A stretch of 64,000 nucleotides of DNA from Treponema pectinovorum. GTDB lineage: Bacteria; Spirochaetota; Spirochaetia; Treponematales; Treponemataceae. The notes under the pieces were generated by a model that saw only the letters and a list, made by a program, of their open reading frames with translations, had not been told where the DNA came from and did not search any database. The stretch is taken from positions 30,062 to 94,061 of the forward strand of contig NZ_UFQO01000006.1 in the NCBI RefSeq assembly GCF_900497595.1, given 5' to 3'. Of the stretch, positions 1-7,471 are shown in pieces. The translations under genes and the position numbers were made by a program. Position 1 is the first letter of the stretch, and every line of letters begins with the position of its first letter.

Positions 1-618
1 GCTCATTCCAAGAGCAAAGGCTTCAACTTCGCCCATAAAACGAGAATCTGAAGGTAAATCCAAAGAAAAATTTCTAAGGCGCTTTATAAAAAGTTCCCTC
101 AACTCTTGCGAGTGCTCTTTTTCAAAAAGTTTATTTTTAATCTCTTCAATTTTTTCCAGCGAACGTGGAACAAAACTGATTTTTACATTATTTACGTCCG
201 TAGAATCAAGTTTTTCTTCAAAAAGCAAACTTTCTTTTGCGGCACGATACACACCCCAAGATTCATCTGGCTTTTTTGTTCCTCTCAAAAGTTCAAAAAA
301 ATCATCAAATCCTATAGGCGAAGACGAAGTATCTTCTTCGCTCAAAAGCAATTCGTGAAGTTCTTCAAGCTGCTTAAAAACTTCACCTTCTTTTTTTAAA
401 GCGAGTTCTTCAAAATCAAGGCAAGAGTCAAGGCTTGTCGCAGAATCTTCGCTCAAAACTACGACATCGCGGCTCCTAACTTTTTGACTTGCAAAAACGA
501 CTTTTTTTCCAGTTTGGCAGGCTCGGCTTACGCACCAAGTTACGCTAAATTTTTCACCTTCAAAATCCCCAACAAGCGAACAAGCATTTTTATATATTAC
601 AACGGAATTTTTTTTCAT
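1..618 (-). CDS. RNase II/R-like exoribonuclease, N-terminal part (runs off the window)
   Basis: An open frame of 206 codons starts at ATG 618 and continues past base 1 without a stop, so only the N-terminal part is visible. It begins MKKNSVVIYKNACSLVGDF, a short beta-barrel-like start. Around residues 105-145 is a stretch (FFELLRGTKK, then DESWGVYRAAKESLLFEE) that resembles the helical linker of cyanobacterial and spirochaetal RNB-family exoribonucleases. The catalytic RNB domain would lie outside the window, so the call rests on a weak remembered resemblance; an unrelated protein is possible. The start has only a weak GGGG ribosome site. Its promoter was not recognised. Confidence 0.5.
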   Translation of the reverse strand, partial: MKKNSVVIYKNACSLVGDFEGEKFSVTWCVSRACQTGKKVVFASQKVRSRDVVVLSEDSATSLDSCLDFEELALKKEGEVFKQLEELHELLLSEEDTSSSPIGFDDFFELLRGTKKPDESWGVYRAAKESLLFEEKLDSTDVNNVKISFVPRSLEKIEEIKNKLFEKEHSQELRELFIKRLRNFSLDLPSDSRFMGEVEAFALGMS

Positions 619-682
619 ACGCCCCACTTTCAAGCGAGGATTTTACAGGATAAATTCAGCTTTTTCAATTCAAAATACAAAG

Positions 683-719
683 ACAAAAAAAATCCCCGCC
701 ACAAACGCAACGGGGATTT
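683..719 (-). terminator. Intrinsic terminator after the ABC ATPase gene
   Basis: A 9-bp stem (AAATCCCCG at 690-698 with CGGGGATTT at 711-719) closes a 12-nt loop. Read on the minus strand it is followed by a T tract (683-690). It lies 27 bases past the stop of the minus-strand ATPase gene. Confidence 0.85.
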
Positions 720-745
720 ACTTAAAAATCAATTAAAGGTGCAAA

Positions 746-1864
746 TTACCACTTCTTTTCGATTTCTGGTTCGCAGATGTTTATCTCTGTATCCATTGCA
801 AAGAACTTTGCCTTTTCCATATTTGGAGTAAAGTTTACAGTGTCGCCAAGGCTTGGATTTACATTAGATTCACAGCGGGCAACGATGTTCACATTTTGAA
901 TCTGAACAAATACGTGAGTTTCTGCTCCGAGTGGTTCTTTGTTTGTAACTTTTACAGACATATTGTTTTCTGAAGCAGGAGCTGCGTGATATTCGAGGTC
1001 TTCTGGGCGAACACCAAACCAGACATCTTTTCCAACGTATGCTTTTAAATGCTTCTGCTGAGTTTCTGTTGGAACGAGAGAGAATGTTCCTTCATCTGCT
1101 ACAACTTTGCCGTTCTTTTCTGCAATCTTTACTTTAAAGAAGTTCATTGGAGGGGTTCCGATAAAGCCTGCAACAAATTTGTTGATTGGATGATTGTAAA
1201 GATACAATGGCTCGCCAATCTGCTGGATGCGTCTGTCTGACATTACAACGATTTTTGTGCCCATCGTCATCGCTTCAATCTGATCGTGTGTAACGTAAAT
1301 CATTGTAGCCTGCAAGCGATGATGTAAATCTGCGATTTCTGCACGCATTGAAACTCTCAACTTTGCGTCGAGGTTAGAAAGAGGTTCGTCAAACAAGAAT
1401 ACTTTTGGTGAGCGCACTATTGCTCGTCCTACTGCAACGCGCTGTCTTTGTCCACCAGAAAGAGCCTTTGGCTTACGAGTTAAATAATTGTCCAAATCGA
1501 GAATGCGAGATGCTTCTCGAACACGGCGTTCAATTTCTGCCTTGTCTACCTTGCGGATTTTTAGACCAAAAGCCATGTTATCGTAAACAGTCATGTGCGG
1601 ATAAAGCGCATAATTCTGGAATACCATCGCAATGTTGCGGTCTTTTGGCGGAATATCGTTCATCAACTCGCCGTCGATGTAAAGTTCACCACCAGTGATG
1701 TCTTCCAAACCTGCAATCATGCGGAGTGTTGTAGATTTTCCACAACCAGATGGACCTACGAATACACAAAATTCGCGGTCTTCGATAGTTACATTTGATT
1801 TTTCTACAGCAAGAACATTGCCGTCGTAAATTTTTGTAACGCCTTTAAGTTCAACCTTTGCCAT
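746..1864 (-). CDS. ABC transporter ATPase, MalK/UgpC/MsmK type
   Basis: A 372-residue ATP-binding subunit of carbohydrate-type importers, acting on the cytoplasmic face of the membrane. Visible motifs: Walker A GPSGCGKST near residue 38, signature LSGGQRQRVAVGRA near 136, Walker B VFLFDEPLSNLDA and switch YVTHDQ. A C-terminal extension of about 130 residues (from FIGTPPMNFF) is the TOBE/regulatory region typical of this subfamily. The start is supported by GAGGAGG 8 bases upstream. No permease or binding protein is nearby, so it may energise several distant sugar importers, as MsmK-type ATPases do; that role is inference. Confidence 0.93.
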   Translation of the reverse strand: MAKVELKGVTKIYDGNVLAVEKSNVTIEDREFCVFVGPSGCGKSTTLRMIAGLEDITGGELYIDGELMNDIPPKDRNIAMVFQNYALYPHMTVYDNMAFGLKIRKVDKAEIERRVREASRILDLDNYLTRKPKALSGGQRQRVAVGRAIVRSPKVFLFDEPLSNLDAKLRVSMRAEIADLHHRLQATMIYVTHDQIEAMTMGTKIVVMSDRRIQQIGEPLYLYNHPINKFVAGFIGTPPMNFFKVKIAEKNGKVVADEGTFSLVPTETQQKHLKAYVGKDVWFGVRPEDLEYHAAPASENNMSVKVTNKEPLGAETHVFVQIQNVNIVARCESNVNPSLGDTVNFTPNMEKAKFFAMDTEINICEPEIEKKW

Positions 1865-1930
1865 TTAGTTTCCTCCTCGTGGCAATAAGAAAGCAAACGC
1901 TCTCTAAGGGATTATATTATGAATGTCATC

Positions 1931-2731
1931 TTAAAAAAAATGATGGATTTTTTCAATAGAAGAAATAACGATAGGCTCAAGTGCGACAAAAATCACAGAA
2001 AACAAAACGGCAGGAATGTAGTTTGCAGTTTTTATCTTTTTTATTCCCATCAAGTTTAGTCCGATAAAAAATACCAGTATTCCACCGCTACCTGTAAGCT
2101 CTGCAATCAATTTTTCGCTTACAAAAGGTTCAATCAAAACAGAAAGCGCCGTCAAAGCTCCCTGATATAACAAAATTGAAACAGCACTAAAAACAGTTCC
2201 AACTCCCATTGCAACAGCGATTCCAATCGAAATAAAACCGTCCAATACGGATTTTAACAAAAGTATTGAATAATCTTTTTCTATGCCTGCTTTAAGAGAA
2301 CCCACTATGGCCATTGCACCAACGCAAAACAAAACAGAAGAATTTAAAAAAGCATACGCAAAGTTTTTTTTAGGTTTACCTTCTGCAAATTCTGTAAGTC
2401 CACGATTTATCTCTCCAGAAGTTTGAATTTTTGCATCTTCATTTGTATCTTCACTTTCCTGTTTAAATATGCGAGCCAAAGCTTTTCCAACTTTTAAAAC
2501 CTTCCCATCTATGTCGAGCGCAGTGCCTAAAATTCCGCCCAAAACCATAGAAAGAGCAAGATAGACAACATTTCGATATTTAAAAGCCATCTGGATTCCC
2601 ATAACAATAGTAACTCCACCACAAGCAAGTTGAATTGAATCCGTTATTTTTTGAGCAATGCGTTTTGAAAAAAGAATTCCAATCAAAGAACCTAAAGCAA
2701 TAGAAAAACAGTTTATAAAAACAGCAATCAT
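1931..2731 (-). CDS. DUF554 family membrane protein
   Basis: A 266-residue protein with about seven hydrophobic segments and the DUF554 N-terminal pattern (MIAVFINCFSIALGSLIGIL followed by SKRI). A soluble loop of about 40 residues (near 90-130, rich in E, D and K) interrupts the membrane segments. Function of the family is unknown. A GGAG site precedes the ATG by 6 bases. It lies upstream of the ATPase gene with 66 bases between them; a separate -10-like TATAAT at 1911-1916 may serve the ATPase gene. Confidence 0.85.
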   Translation of the reverse strand: MIAVFINCFSIALGSLIGILFSKRIAQKITDSIQLACGGVTIVMGIQMAFKYRNVVYLALSMVLGGILGTALDIDGKVLKVGKALARIFKQESEDTNEDAKIQTSGEINRGLTEFAEGKPKKNFAYAFLNSSVLFCVGAMAIVGSLKAGIEKDYSILLLKSVLDGFISIGIAVAMGVGTVFSAVSILLYQGALTALSVLIEPFVSEKLIAELTGSGGILVFFIGLNLMGIKKIKTANYIPAVLFSVIFVALEPIVISSIEKIHHFF

Positions 2732-2760
2732 AAAAACTCCGATACAGTCAGACTAAAATA

Positions 2761-2794
2761 AAAAAGGACTGCTCAAAATGAACAGTCCCTAAAA
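2761..2794 (-). terminator. Intrinsic terminator after tRNA-Leu
   Basis: On the minus strand GGGACTGTTC and GAGCAGTCC pair around a short A/T loop and are followed by five T. The hairpin begins a few bases after the tRNA-Leu 3' end. Confidence 0.85.
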
Positions 2795-2795
2795 T

Positions 2796-2877
2796 TGCGG
2801 AGAAGCTGACTTGAACAGCCACGACTTGCGTCACCAGCACCTCAAGCTGGCGTGTCTACCAATTCCACCATCCCCGC
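2796..2877 (-). tRNA. tRNA-Leu (anticodon GAG)
   Basis: The cloverleaf folds fully: acceptor GCGGGGA pairs with TCTCCGC, discriminator A, anticodon stem CCAGC/GCTGG with loop TTGAGGT (anticodon GAG), a long variable arm as expected for Leu, and T loop TTCAAGT. CCA is not encoded. Confidence 0.96.
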
Positions 2878-2888
2878 AGGTGAATGAC

Positions 2889-2917
2889 ATATTAGCCAAT
2901 CACTTAAAATTGGTCAA
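2889..2917 (-). promoter_or_regulatory. sigma-70 type promoter of tRNA-Leu
   Basis: On the minus strand TTGACC (2912-2917) is separated by exactly 17 bases from TAATAT (2889-2894), which ends 11 bases before the tRNA 5' end. Confidence 0.8.
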
Positions 2918-2978
2918 TATAAAAAATTGCTTTTTTTTACAAATTTACTTTTATAAAATTTAAAAAATAAAACTTTTA

Positions 2979-5045
2979 TCAAAAAGAAGAATTATCAAGT
3001 CCTCCCTGTTTTATCTGGAAATGCGAAAATTCCATGCTAAAACTTGCCCTTCCTTGAGTTACTGAACGCAGATTTGTTGAAAATCCAAACATCTTTGCCA
3101 TGGGAGCAGTACAGTGCACTATTTCTCCAGACGATTTTGAATCTTGACCGCTTATAATTCCTCCTCGCTGTGTAATCTGGCTTATCGCTTCGCCAACAAA
3201 CTCAACAGGACAAGTTATGTCGACGCTCATAACAGGCTCTAAAACTTGAGGATTTGCCTTGCGTGCGGCTTCGTCAAAGGCTTGCGCTGCACAGGCAGTA
3301 AATGCAAAAGGAGTTCCAGAAATTTCGTTATAGTCGATTTTTGTAACCTTTACGCCAACATCTGCACAAGGATAGCCATAGCGAATTCCTGCTGCAAATG
3401 AATTTTCTATTCCGGCTTTTACTGCATCAAAAATTTCTTCTGGAATGTTTTGATTTCTTGCAACAGCACATTCGTAAGTGTTTCCTGTTCCTTGAGGATT
3501 TTGATTTATAGTTAAAGTAAGGGATGCGGTATTTTCTTTTCCTGCAAGCACCTTTTCCCAAACGCAGGATTCTTCTGCCTGTGTACTTACGGATTCTCGA
3601 TAAGTAACTTGAGGAGCGCCAACATGTGCTTTTACTCCAAAATCGTCTTTCATCCTCGTAACTAGAACGTCGAGATGAAGTTCGCCCATACCGCTTATTA
3701 TAAGCTGACCTGTTTCTGCATCTTCATGGCTTGTAAAAGTTGGATCTTCGCGACTCATGATGGCAAGAGTTTCTGTCAACTTATCTTTATCCGAAAGAGT
3801 TTCTGGTTCTATCGCGATAGAAATTACAGGCTCCGGAAATTTTAGATTTTCGAGCATCACTGGCATTCCTTCTGAACCTAAAGTGTCGCCAGTTGAAGCG
3901 AGTTTTAATCCTACAAAAACTGCAATATCGCCAGCACTAACGCTATCCATCTGCTCCATTCGGTTTGCATTTACACGCAAAATTCTGTTTACGCGCTCGC
4001 GTTTTTTCTTTGCGACATTTAAATATTGGCTTCCTGCTGTGAATTTTCCTGAATATACGCGAACAAAACACAAAGGTCCCATTTCCCTGTCCTGCTGAAT
4101 CTTAAAGACAAGTCCTAAAGGCATCTTTTTTTCGTCGCAGAAAACTTCAACTTCTTCCTCTTTGTCTTTTTTGATGTGAATCCCTTTTGCAGGCGGAACA
4201 TCGGTTGGACAAGGCAAATAGTCGATGACACAGTCTATTAAAGGCTGAACTCCCTTATCGCGTCGGGCAGAGCCCAAAACGCAAGGAACGATAGAGCGAT
4301 TGATAGTTGAGCGCCTTATTGCCGCTTTTAGCATTTCATTAGAAATTTCCTTTCCTTCAAGATATACATTCCCAAGTTCGTCATCGCTTGAAGCAACATC
4401 ATCTATGAGTTTTTCGCGCCATTTGTTTGCATCTGCAAGTCTTTCATCAGCAATATCTGTTTCTGTAAAAGTTTCGCCTTCATCTTCCTGATTCCAGCGG
4501 ATTTCTTTCATTTTTATTAAGTCGATAAGGCCTTCAAAATTTTCTCCCTGCCCGATAGGAAGCTGCAAGGCAACGGTATTTGCTCCAAATTTTTCTTTTA
4601 CATCGTTTATCGAATAGAAAAAATCTGCACCAACTCTGTCCATCTTGTTTACAAAACAAAGGCGAGGAACGTTAAATTTGTCCGCCTGGTGCCAGACTGT
4701 TTCTGTCTGTGGCTGAACTCCGTCAACCGCACATATAACCGCAATCGCACCGTCCAAAACTCTAAGCGAGCGTTCAACTTCTGCGGTAAAATCCACGTGC
4801 CCCGGAGTGTCGATTATATTTATCGTGTAGCCTTTCCACTGTGTCGTTATGGCAGCAGAAGCTATCGTTATGCCTCGTTCTTGTTCCTGCTTCATAAAAT
4901 CCATAGTTGCAGCGCCATCGTCAATTTCGCCAATCTTGTGAATTTTTCCAGTGTAAAAAAGTATTCGTTCTGTTGTTGTAGTTTTTCCAGCATCTATGTG
5001 CGCCATGATTCCGATATTGCGCATCTTTGAAAAATCTTGTGCCAT
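2979..5045 (-). CDS. fusA: Translation elongation factor G
   Basis: A 688-residue ribosomal translocase GTPase. G1 is [15 protein letters not shown] near residue 16, G2 the RGIT stretch, G3 DTPGHVD and G4 NKMDR; domains II to V follow with the usual length. Spirochaetes commonly carry two EF-G paralogues, one for translocation and one proposed for ribosome recycling (Borrelia). Which one this is cannot be settled by eye, so a fusA2 assignment is possible. It lies 54 bases downstream of the HAD phosphatase gene in the same direction and may be co-transcribed with it. Only a weak AAAGAAG ribosome site precedes the ATG. Confidence 0.96.
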   Translation of the reverse strand: MAQDFSKMRNIGIMAHIDAGKTTTTERILFYTGKIHKIGEIDDGAATMDFMKQEQERGITIASAAITTQWKGYTINIIDTPGHVDFTAEVERSLRVLDGAIAVICAVDGVQPQTETVWHQADKFNVPRLCFVNKMDRVGADFFYSINDVKEKFGANTVALQLPIGQGENFEGLIDLIKMKEIRWNQEDEGETFTETDIADERLADANKWREKLIDDVASSDDELGNVYLEGKEISNEMLKAAIRRSTINRSIVPCVLGSARRDKGVQPLIDCVIDYLPCPTDVPPAKGIHIKKDKEEEVEVFCDEKKMPLGLVFKIQQDREMGPLCFVRVYSGKFTAGSQYLNVAKKKRERVNRILRVNANRMEQMDSVSAGDIAVFVGLKLASTGDTLGSEGMPVMLENLKFPEPVISIAIEPETLSDKDKLTETLAIMSREDPTFTSHEDAETGQLIISGMGELHLDVLVTRMKDDFGVKAHVGAPQVTYRESVSTQAEESCVWEKVLAGKENTASLTLTINQNPQGTGNTYECAVARNQNIPEEIFDAVKAGIENSFAAGIRYGYPCADVGVKVTKIDYNEISGTPFAFTACAAQAFDEAARKANPQVLEPVMSVDITCPVEFVGEAISQITQRGGIISGQDSKSSGEIVHCTAPMAKMFGFSTNLRSVTQGRASFSMEFSHFQIKQGGLDNSSF

Positions 5046-5099
5046 CTTCTTTAATCCTAAAAATAAAATGTGAAACGAGTATATCGAAAAAAAAATGTC

Positions 5100-5780
5100 C
5101 TAACAATAAGGATCTAAAAACGAAGGAAGTAAATCTATTGAAGGTAAAATTGAAAAACACATCTTTGAAATTTCTTCTGTGGGTTTTATTAAATCTGGAA
5201 TCATCACAACTTTCATTCCTGCCCCAAATGCAGAGCGAACGCCGTTTGGACTGTCTTCTACCGCAAGGCAGTTTTTTGGCTCTACAGAAATTGAATTGCA
5301 CGCTTTTATGTAGATTTCTGGGTCTGGTTTTGAGTGAGCAACGCTGTCGCCGCAGGTAAAAGTCTTAAAATAATCGAAAAGCTCTGCTTCTTTTAACTGC
5401 CTTAAAACCGTTTTTCTTCTTGTAGAACTTGCTACAGCCAAAGGAATTCCTGTTGAAAACAGACTTTTTAAACAGGAATCTACACCTTTCATCTTTGGAA
5501 TTCCGTCTGTTTTTTCTACTTCTTTAAAAAGTTCTACAGAAGAAAGATAAAAATCTTCTGCATCAAAATTTTTGTCTTGTGGCGAAAAAAAATCCGTAAG
5601 CGTTGACAGCGTATCCTGCCTAGCCTGACCTACGCACTTGTAGTAAACTTCGTCAACATTTTTTAAACCGCGCTTATCTGCTTCAATTTGCCAGCATTTT
5701 TTACAGATGCTTTCCGTATCCAAAAGAACGCCGTCCATGTCAAAGATAACAGCTTTTAAGTTAAAACCGATTTGTTTCAT
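5100..5780 (-). CDS. HAD-superfamily phosphatase, beta-phosphoglucomutase-like
   Basis: A 226-residue cytosolic hydrolase. Motif I is FDMDGVLLDTE near residue 14 (nucleophile and acid Asp), motif II ASSTRRKT, motif III KPDPEIY with Lys, and motif IV EDSPNGVRSA. The cap region between motifs I and II is the helical C1 type. This pattern fits phosphoglycolate phosphatase, beta-phosphoglucomutase or sugar-phosphate phosphatases; the substrate cannot be read from sequence. The ATG has no Shine-Dalgarno and a promoter-like pair ends only 8 bases upstream. Confidence 0.88.
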   Translation of the reverse strand: MKQIGFNLKAVIFDMDGVLLDTESICKKCWQIEADKRGLKNVDEVYYKCVGQARQDTLSTLTDFFSPQDKNFDAEDFYLSSVELFKEVEKTDGIPKMKGVDSCLKSLFSTGIPLAVASSTRRKTVLRQLKEAELFDYFKTFTCGDSVAHSKPDPEIYIKACNSISVEPKNCLAVEDSPNGVRSAFGAGMKVVMIPDLIKPTEEISKMCFSILPSIDLLPSFLDPYC

Positions 5781-5788
5781 AGTGGAAG

Positions 5789-5817
5789 ATTTTAGAAAAA
5801 TCTCTTTTTTACTTCAA
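5789..5817 (-). promoter_or_regulatory. Candidate promoter immediately before the HAD gene
   Basis: On the minus strand TTGAAG (5812-5817), 17-base spacer, TAAAAT (5789-5794). Only 8 bases separate the -10 box from the ATG at 5780, so the predicted transcript would begin at or next to the start codon. Confidence 0.55.
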
Positions 5818-5823
5818 GAACAG

Positions 5824-5852
5824 TTGACACAAAATACCTGTTTTTATATATT
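5824..5852 (+). promoter_or_regulatory. sigma-70 type promoter of tRNA-Gln
   Basis: TTGACA (5824-5829), a 17-base spacer, and TATATT (5847-5852), ending 15 bases before the tRNA-Gln 5' end. Confidence 0.85.
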
Positions 5853-5867
5853 GATAAAACCTTGCAT

Positions 5868-5938
5868 TCCCCGATTGTGTAATGGTAGCACTTCAGATTC
5901 TGGTTCTGACTGTGGGGGTTCGAATCCTCCTTGGGGAA
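5868..5938 (+). tRNA. tRNA-Gln (anticodon CTG)
   Basis: Acceptor TCCCCGA pairs with TTGGGGA (G-T near the base), discriminator A, anticodon stem TCAGA/TCTGA with loop TTCTGGT (anticodon CTG), T stem GGGGG/CCTCC with loop TTCGAAT. CCA is not encoded. Confidence 0.95.
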
Positions 5939-5947
5939 CTAAAAATG

Positions 5948-5972
5948 ACTGACCGCGAGTCAGTTTTTTTTT
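5948..5972 (+). terminator. Intrinsic terminator between tRNA-Gln and tRNA-Glu
   Basis: ACTGAC (5948-5953) and GTCAGT (5959-5964) form a perfect 6-bp stem over loop CGCGA, followed by eight further T. It occupies most of the 35 bases between two tRNA genes on the same strand. Confidence 0.85.
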
Positions 5973-5973
5973 C

Positions 5974-6046
5974 GGCTCCATCGAATATCGGTTTAGTTCA
6001 TCGCCCTCTCAAGGCGGAGAGACGGGTTCGACTCCCGTTGGAGCTA
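5974..6046 (+). tRNA. tRNA-Glu (anticodon CTC)
   Basis: Acceptor GGCTCCA pairs with TGGAGCT (terminal G-T), discriminator A, D stem GAAT/GTTC, anticodon loop CTCTCAA (anticodon CTC), T stem ACGGG/CCCGT with loop TTCGACT. CCA is not encoded. No promoter is visible between this gene and the preceding terminator. Confidence 0.93.
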
Positions 6047-6111
6047 TTAAATTTCTTTTCTATCAAGACTATTCATAAAACAGATAACTTTTTATAAACA
6101 AAAATTGGCAA

Positions 6112-6417
6112 GTCGCACCGCGAAGTGAGCGCCGATGCGGCAGGGTCTACTTGTAGCCCCGCTACCCACCTGCGAGCTTCCATCGGCAAGGGATTGGCAT
6201 CAAAGAAAAACCTCCGTATTTTTCTTTGATGGACAGTTTTTGCAAAACTGTCAACATTGCTTGTAAGTCGCACCTCCGTGTGCGACGATGCGGCAGGGAT
6301 TGGAGTGGCGCGAATGCGGCCACCGCAGCGAGCGTAAGCGAGTGAGGAGGCTGGAGCGCAAGCGAAACCACGCAAAGCCCGATTTTTGCGAAACTCAAGT
6401 GGAGCAAAAAGCCGCCC
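6112..6417 (+). repeat. GC-rich intergenic repeat family A, copy 1 (long form)
   Basis: A GC-rich block in an otherwise AT-rich gap of 435 bases between tRNA-Glu and rsgA. Three consecutive hairpins precede the core: 6198-6231 (13-bp stem, loop CCTCCGTA), 6232-6252 (9-bp stem, loop TGC) and 6267-6286 (7-bp stem, loop CTCCGT). The core (6287-6417) runs from CGATGCGGCAGGGATTGG to AAAAAGCCGCCC and recurs at 46705-46840 and, inverted, at 62806-62932. An extra 5' module (6112-6197) repeats the GTCGCAC and GATGCGGCAGGG motifs, so this copy looks composite. Long frames through it have no start signals and are not genes. Confidence 0.85.
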
Positions 6418-6443
6418 GAAATCTTTGAAAAAACTTCATCTTC

Positions 6444-6472
6444 TTGCAAAAGCCGCTTTTCTCTCGTAAAAT
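6444..6472 (+). promoter_or_regulatory. Candidate promoter immediately before rsgA
   Basis: TTGCAA (6444-6449), a 17-base spacer, TAAAAT (6467-6472). The -10 box ends 9 bases before the ATG at 6482, and those 9 bases hold no Shine-Dalgarno. Confidence 0.65.
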
Positions 6473-6481
6473 CAAAAAAGT

Positions 6482-7468
6482 ATGAATCTATTGACTGGCA
6501 CCGTTTTAAACGGTTCTAACAATGTTTTTGAAGTTGAAACTATTTCACAGGAAGATAACGTCGCTTCTGTTCGCGCATGCACCTTAAAAAGCAAAAGGCT
6601 TAAATCCGATAAAAAATATTACAATCCGCTCGCTCCAGGGGACATTGTTGAAATTGAAGTTGACAAACTTGAAGATAAAAAGGGACAGATTGTGAATTTG
6701 CTGCCTCGAAAAAATACCTTTGTGCGCTGGAATGTAAAAGGCCGCGCTCCTCAACTTTTGGCCTGCAATTTGGATTACATCCTTTTGATAACAACGCCCG
6801 AAGAGCCTGATTTTCGACCTCGTTTTATAGACAGAGCACTTGCACAAGCAGAAAAGCAACAAATTGAGCCTGTGATTATCGTAAACAAATGCGATCTTCC
6901 TATGGCTCAAGACAAGGATTTTTTAACGCGAATCAATATTTGGCAGGAAATTGGATACAAGGTTATGAAAGTTTCTGCTAGAACTGGCGAAGGTTTTGTT
7001 GAACTTTCTGAATTGATATTGAACAAACTTTGTGCCTTGGTCGGGCAATCTGGTGTTGGAAAATCTTCTATGATAAATGTTCTAGACAATTCTGTCGTAT
7101 TAAAAACTGGGAGCCTTTCTAAAAAATACGGCAAAGGAAGCCACACAACAACAAAAGGCTCTCTTTTACACATTAAATTAAACGAAGCGTTGACTGGTGG
7201 AATTCACGGTTCGGTTGCGTCAATTATAGATACTCCTGGTGTAAGGCGCTTTGTTTTGGACGATATTCCTTACGAAGATTTAGCACTGTATTTTAGAGAG
7301 ATGGCGCCCTTTGTTGGCAAGTGCGATTTTGGAATGAGCTGCACGCACACTTGTGAGCCTGGATGTAAAATCTTAGAAGCGGTTGAGTCGAAAATCATAA
7401 GCGAAGAAAGATTTGACAGCTGGAAAAAAATATCGCAAGAGATAAAAACTGGCAGTTGGTCTGATTAA
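6482..7468 (+). CDS. rsgA: Ribosome small-subunit-dependent GTPase A (RsgA/YloQ)
   Basis: A 328-residue circularly permuted GTPase that assists late maturation of the 30S subunit. An N-terminal OB-like region (residues 1-75) precedes the G domain, where G4 (VNKCDLP) comes before G1 (GQSGVGKSS near residue 192) and G3 (DTPGVRRF). The C-terminal zinc site is visible as CDFGMSCTHTCEPGC. The gene lies 4 bases ahead of mutS2 and is probably translated and transcribed with it. The start has no ribosome binding site and the promoter -10 is only 9 bases upstream. Confidence 0.95.
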   Translation: MNLLTGTVLNGSNNVFEVETISQEDNVASVRACTLKSKRLKSDKKYYNPLAPGDIVEIEVDKLEDKKGQIVNLLPRKNTFVRWNVKGRAPQLLACNLDYILLITTPEEPDFRPRFIDRALAQAEKQQIEPVIIVNKCDLPMAQDKDFLTRINIWQEIGYKVMKVSARTGEGFVELSELILNKLCALVGQSGVGKSSMINVLDNSVVLKTGSLSKKYGKGSHTTTKGSLLHIKLNEALTGGIHGSVASIIDTPGVRRFVLDDIPYEDLALYFREMAPFVGKCDFGMSCTHTCEPGCKILEAVESKIISEERFDSWKKISQEIKTGSWSD

Positions 7469-7471
7469 AAA

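Noticed and set aside
484..831. Plus-strand frame of 115 codons
   Set aside because: It lies antisense to the RNase-like gene and to the terminator and end of the ABC ATPase gene.
6073..6449. Two minus-strand frames of about 100 codons
   Set aside because: They lie over repeat family A copy 1; the hairpins and GC-rich core explain the open frames.
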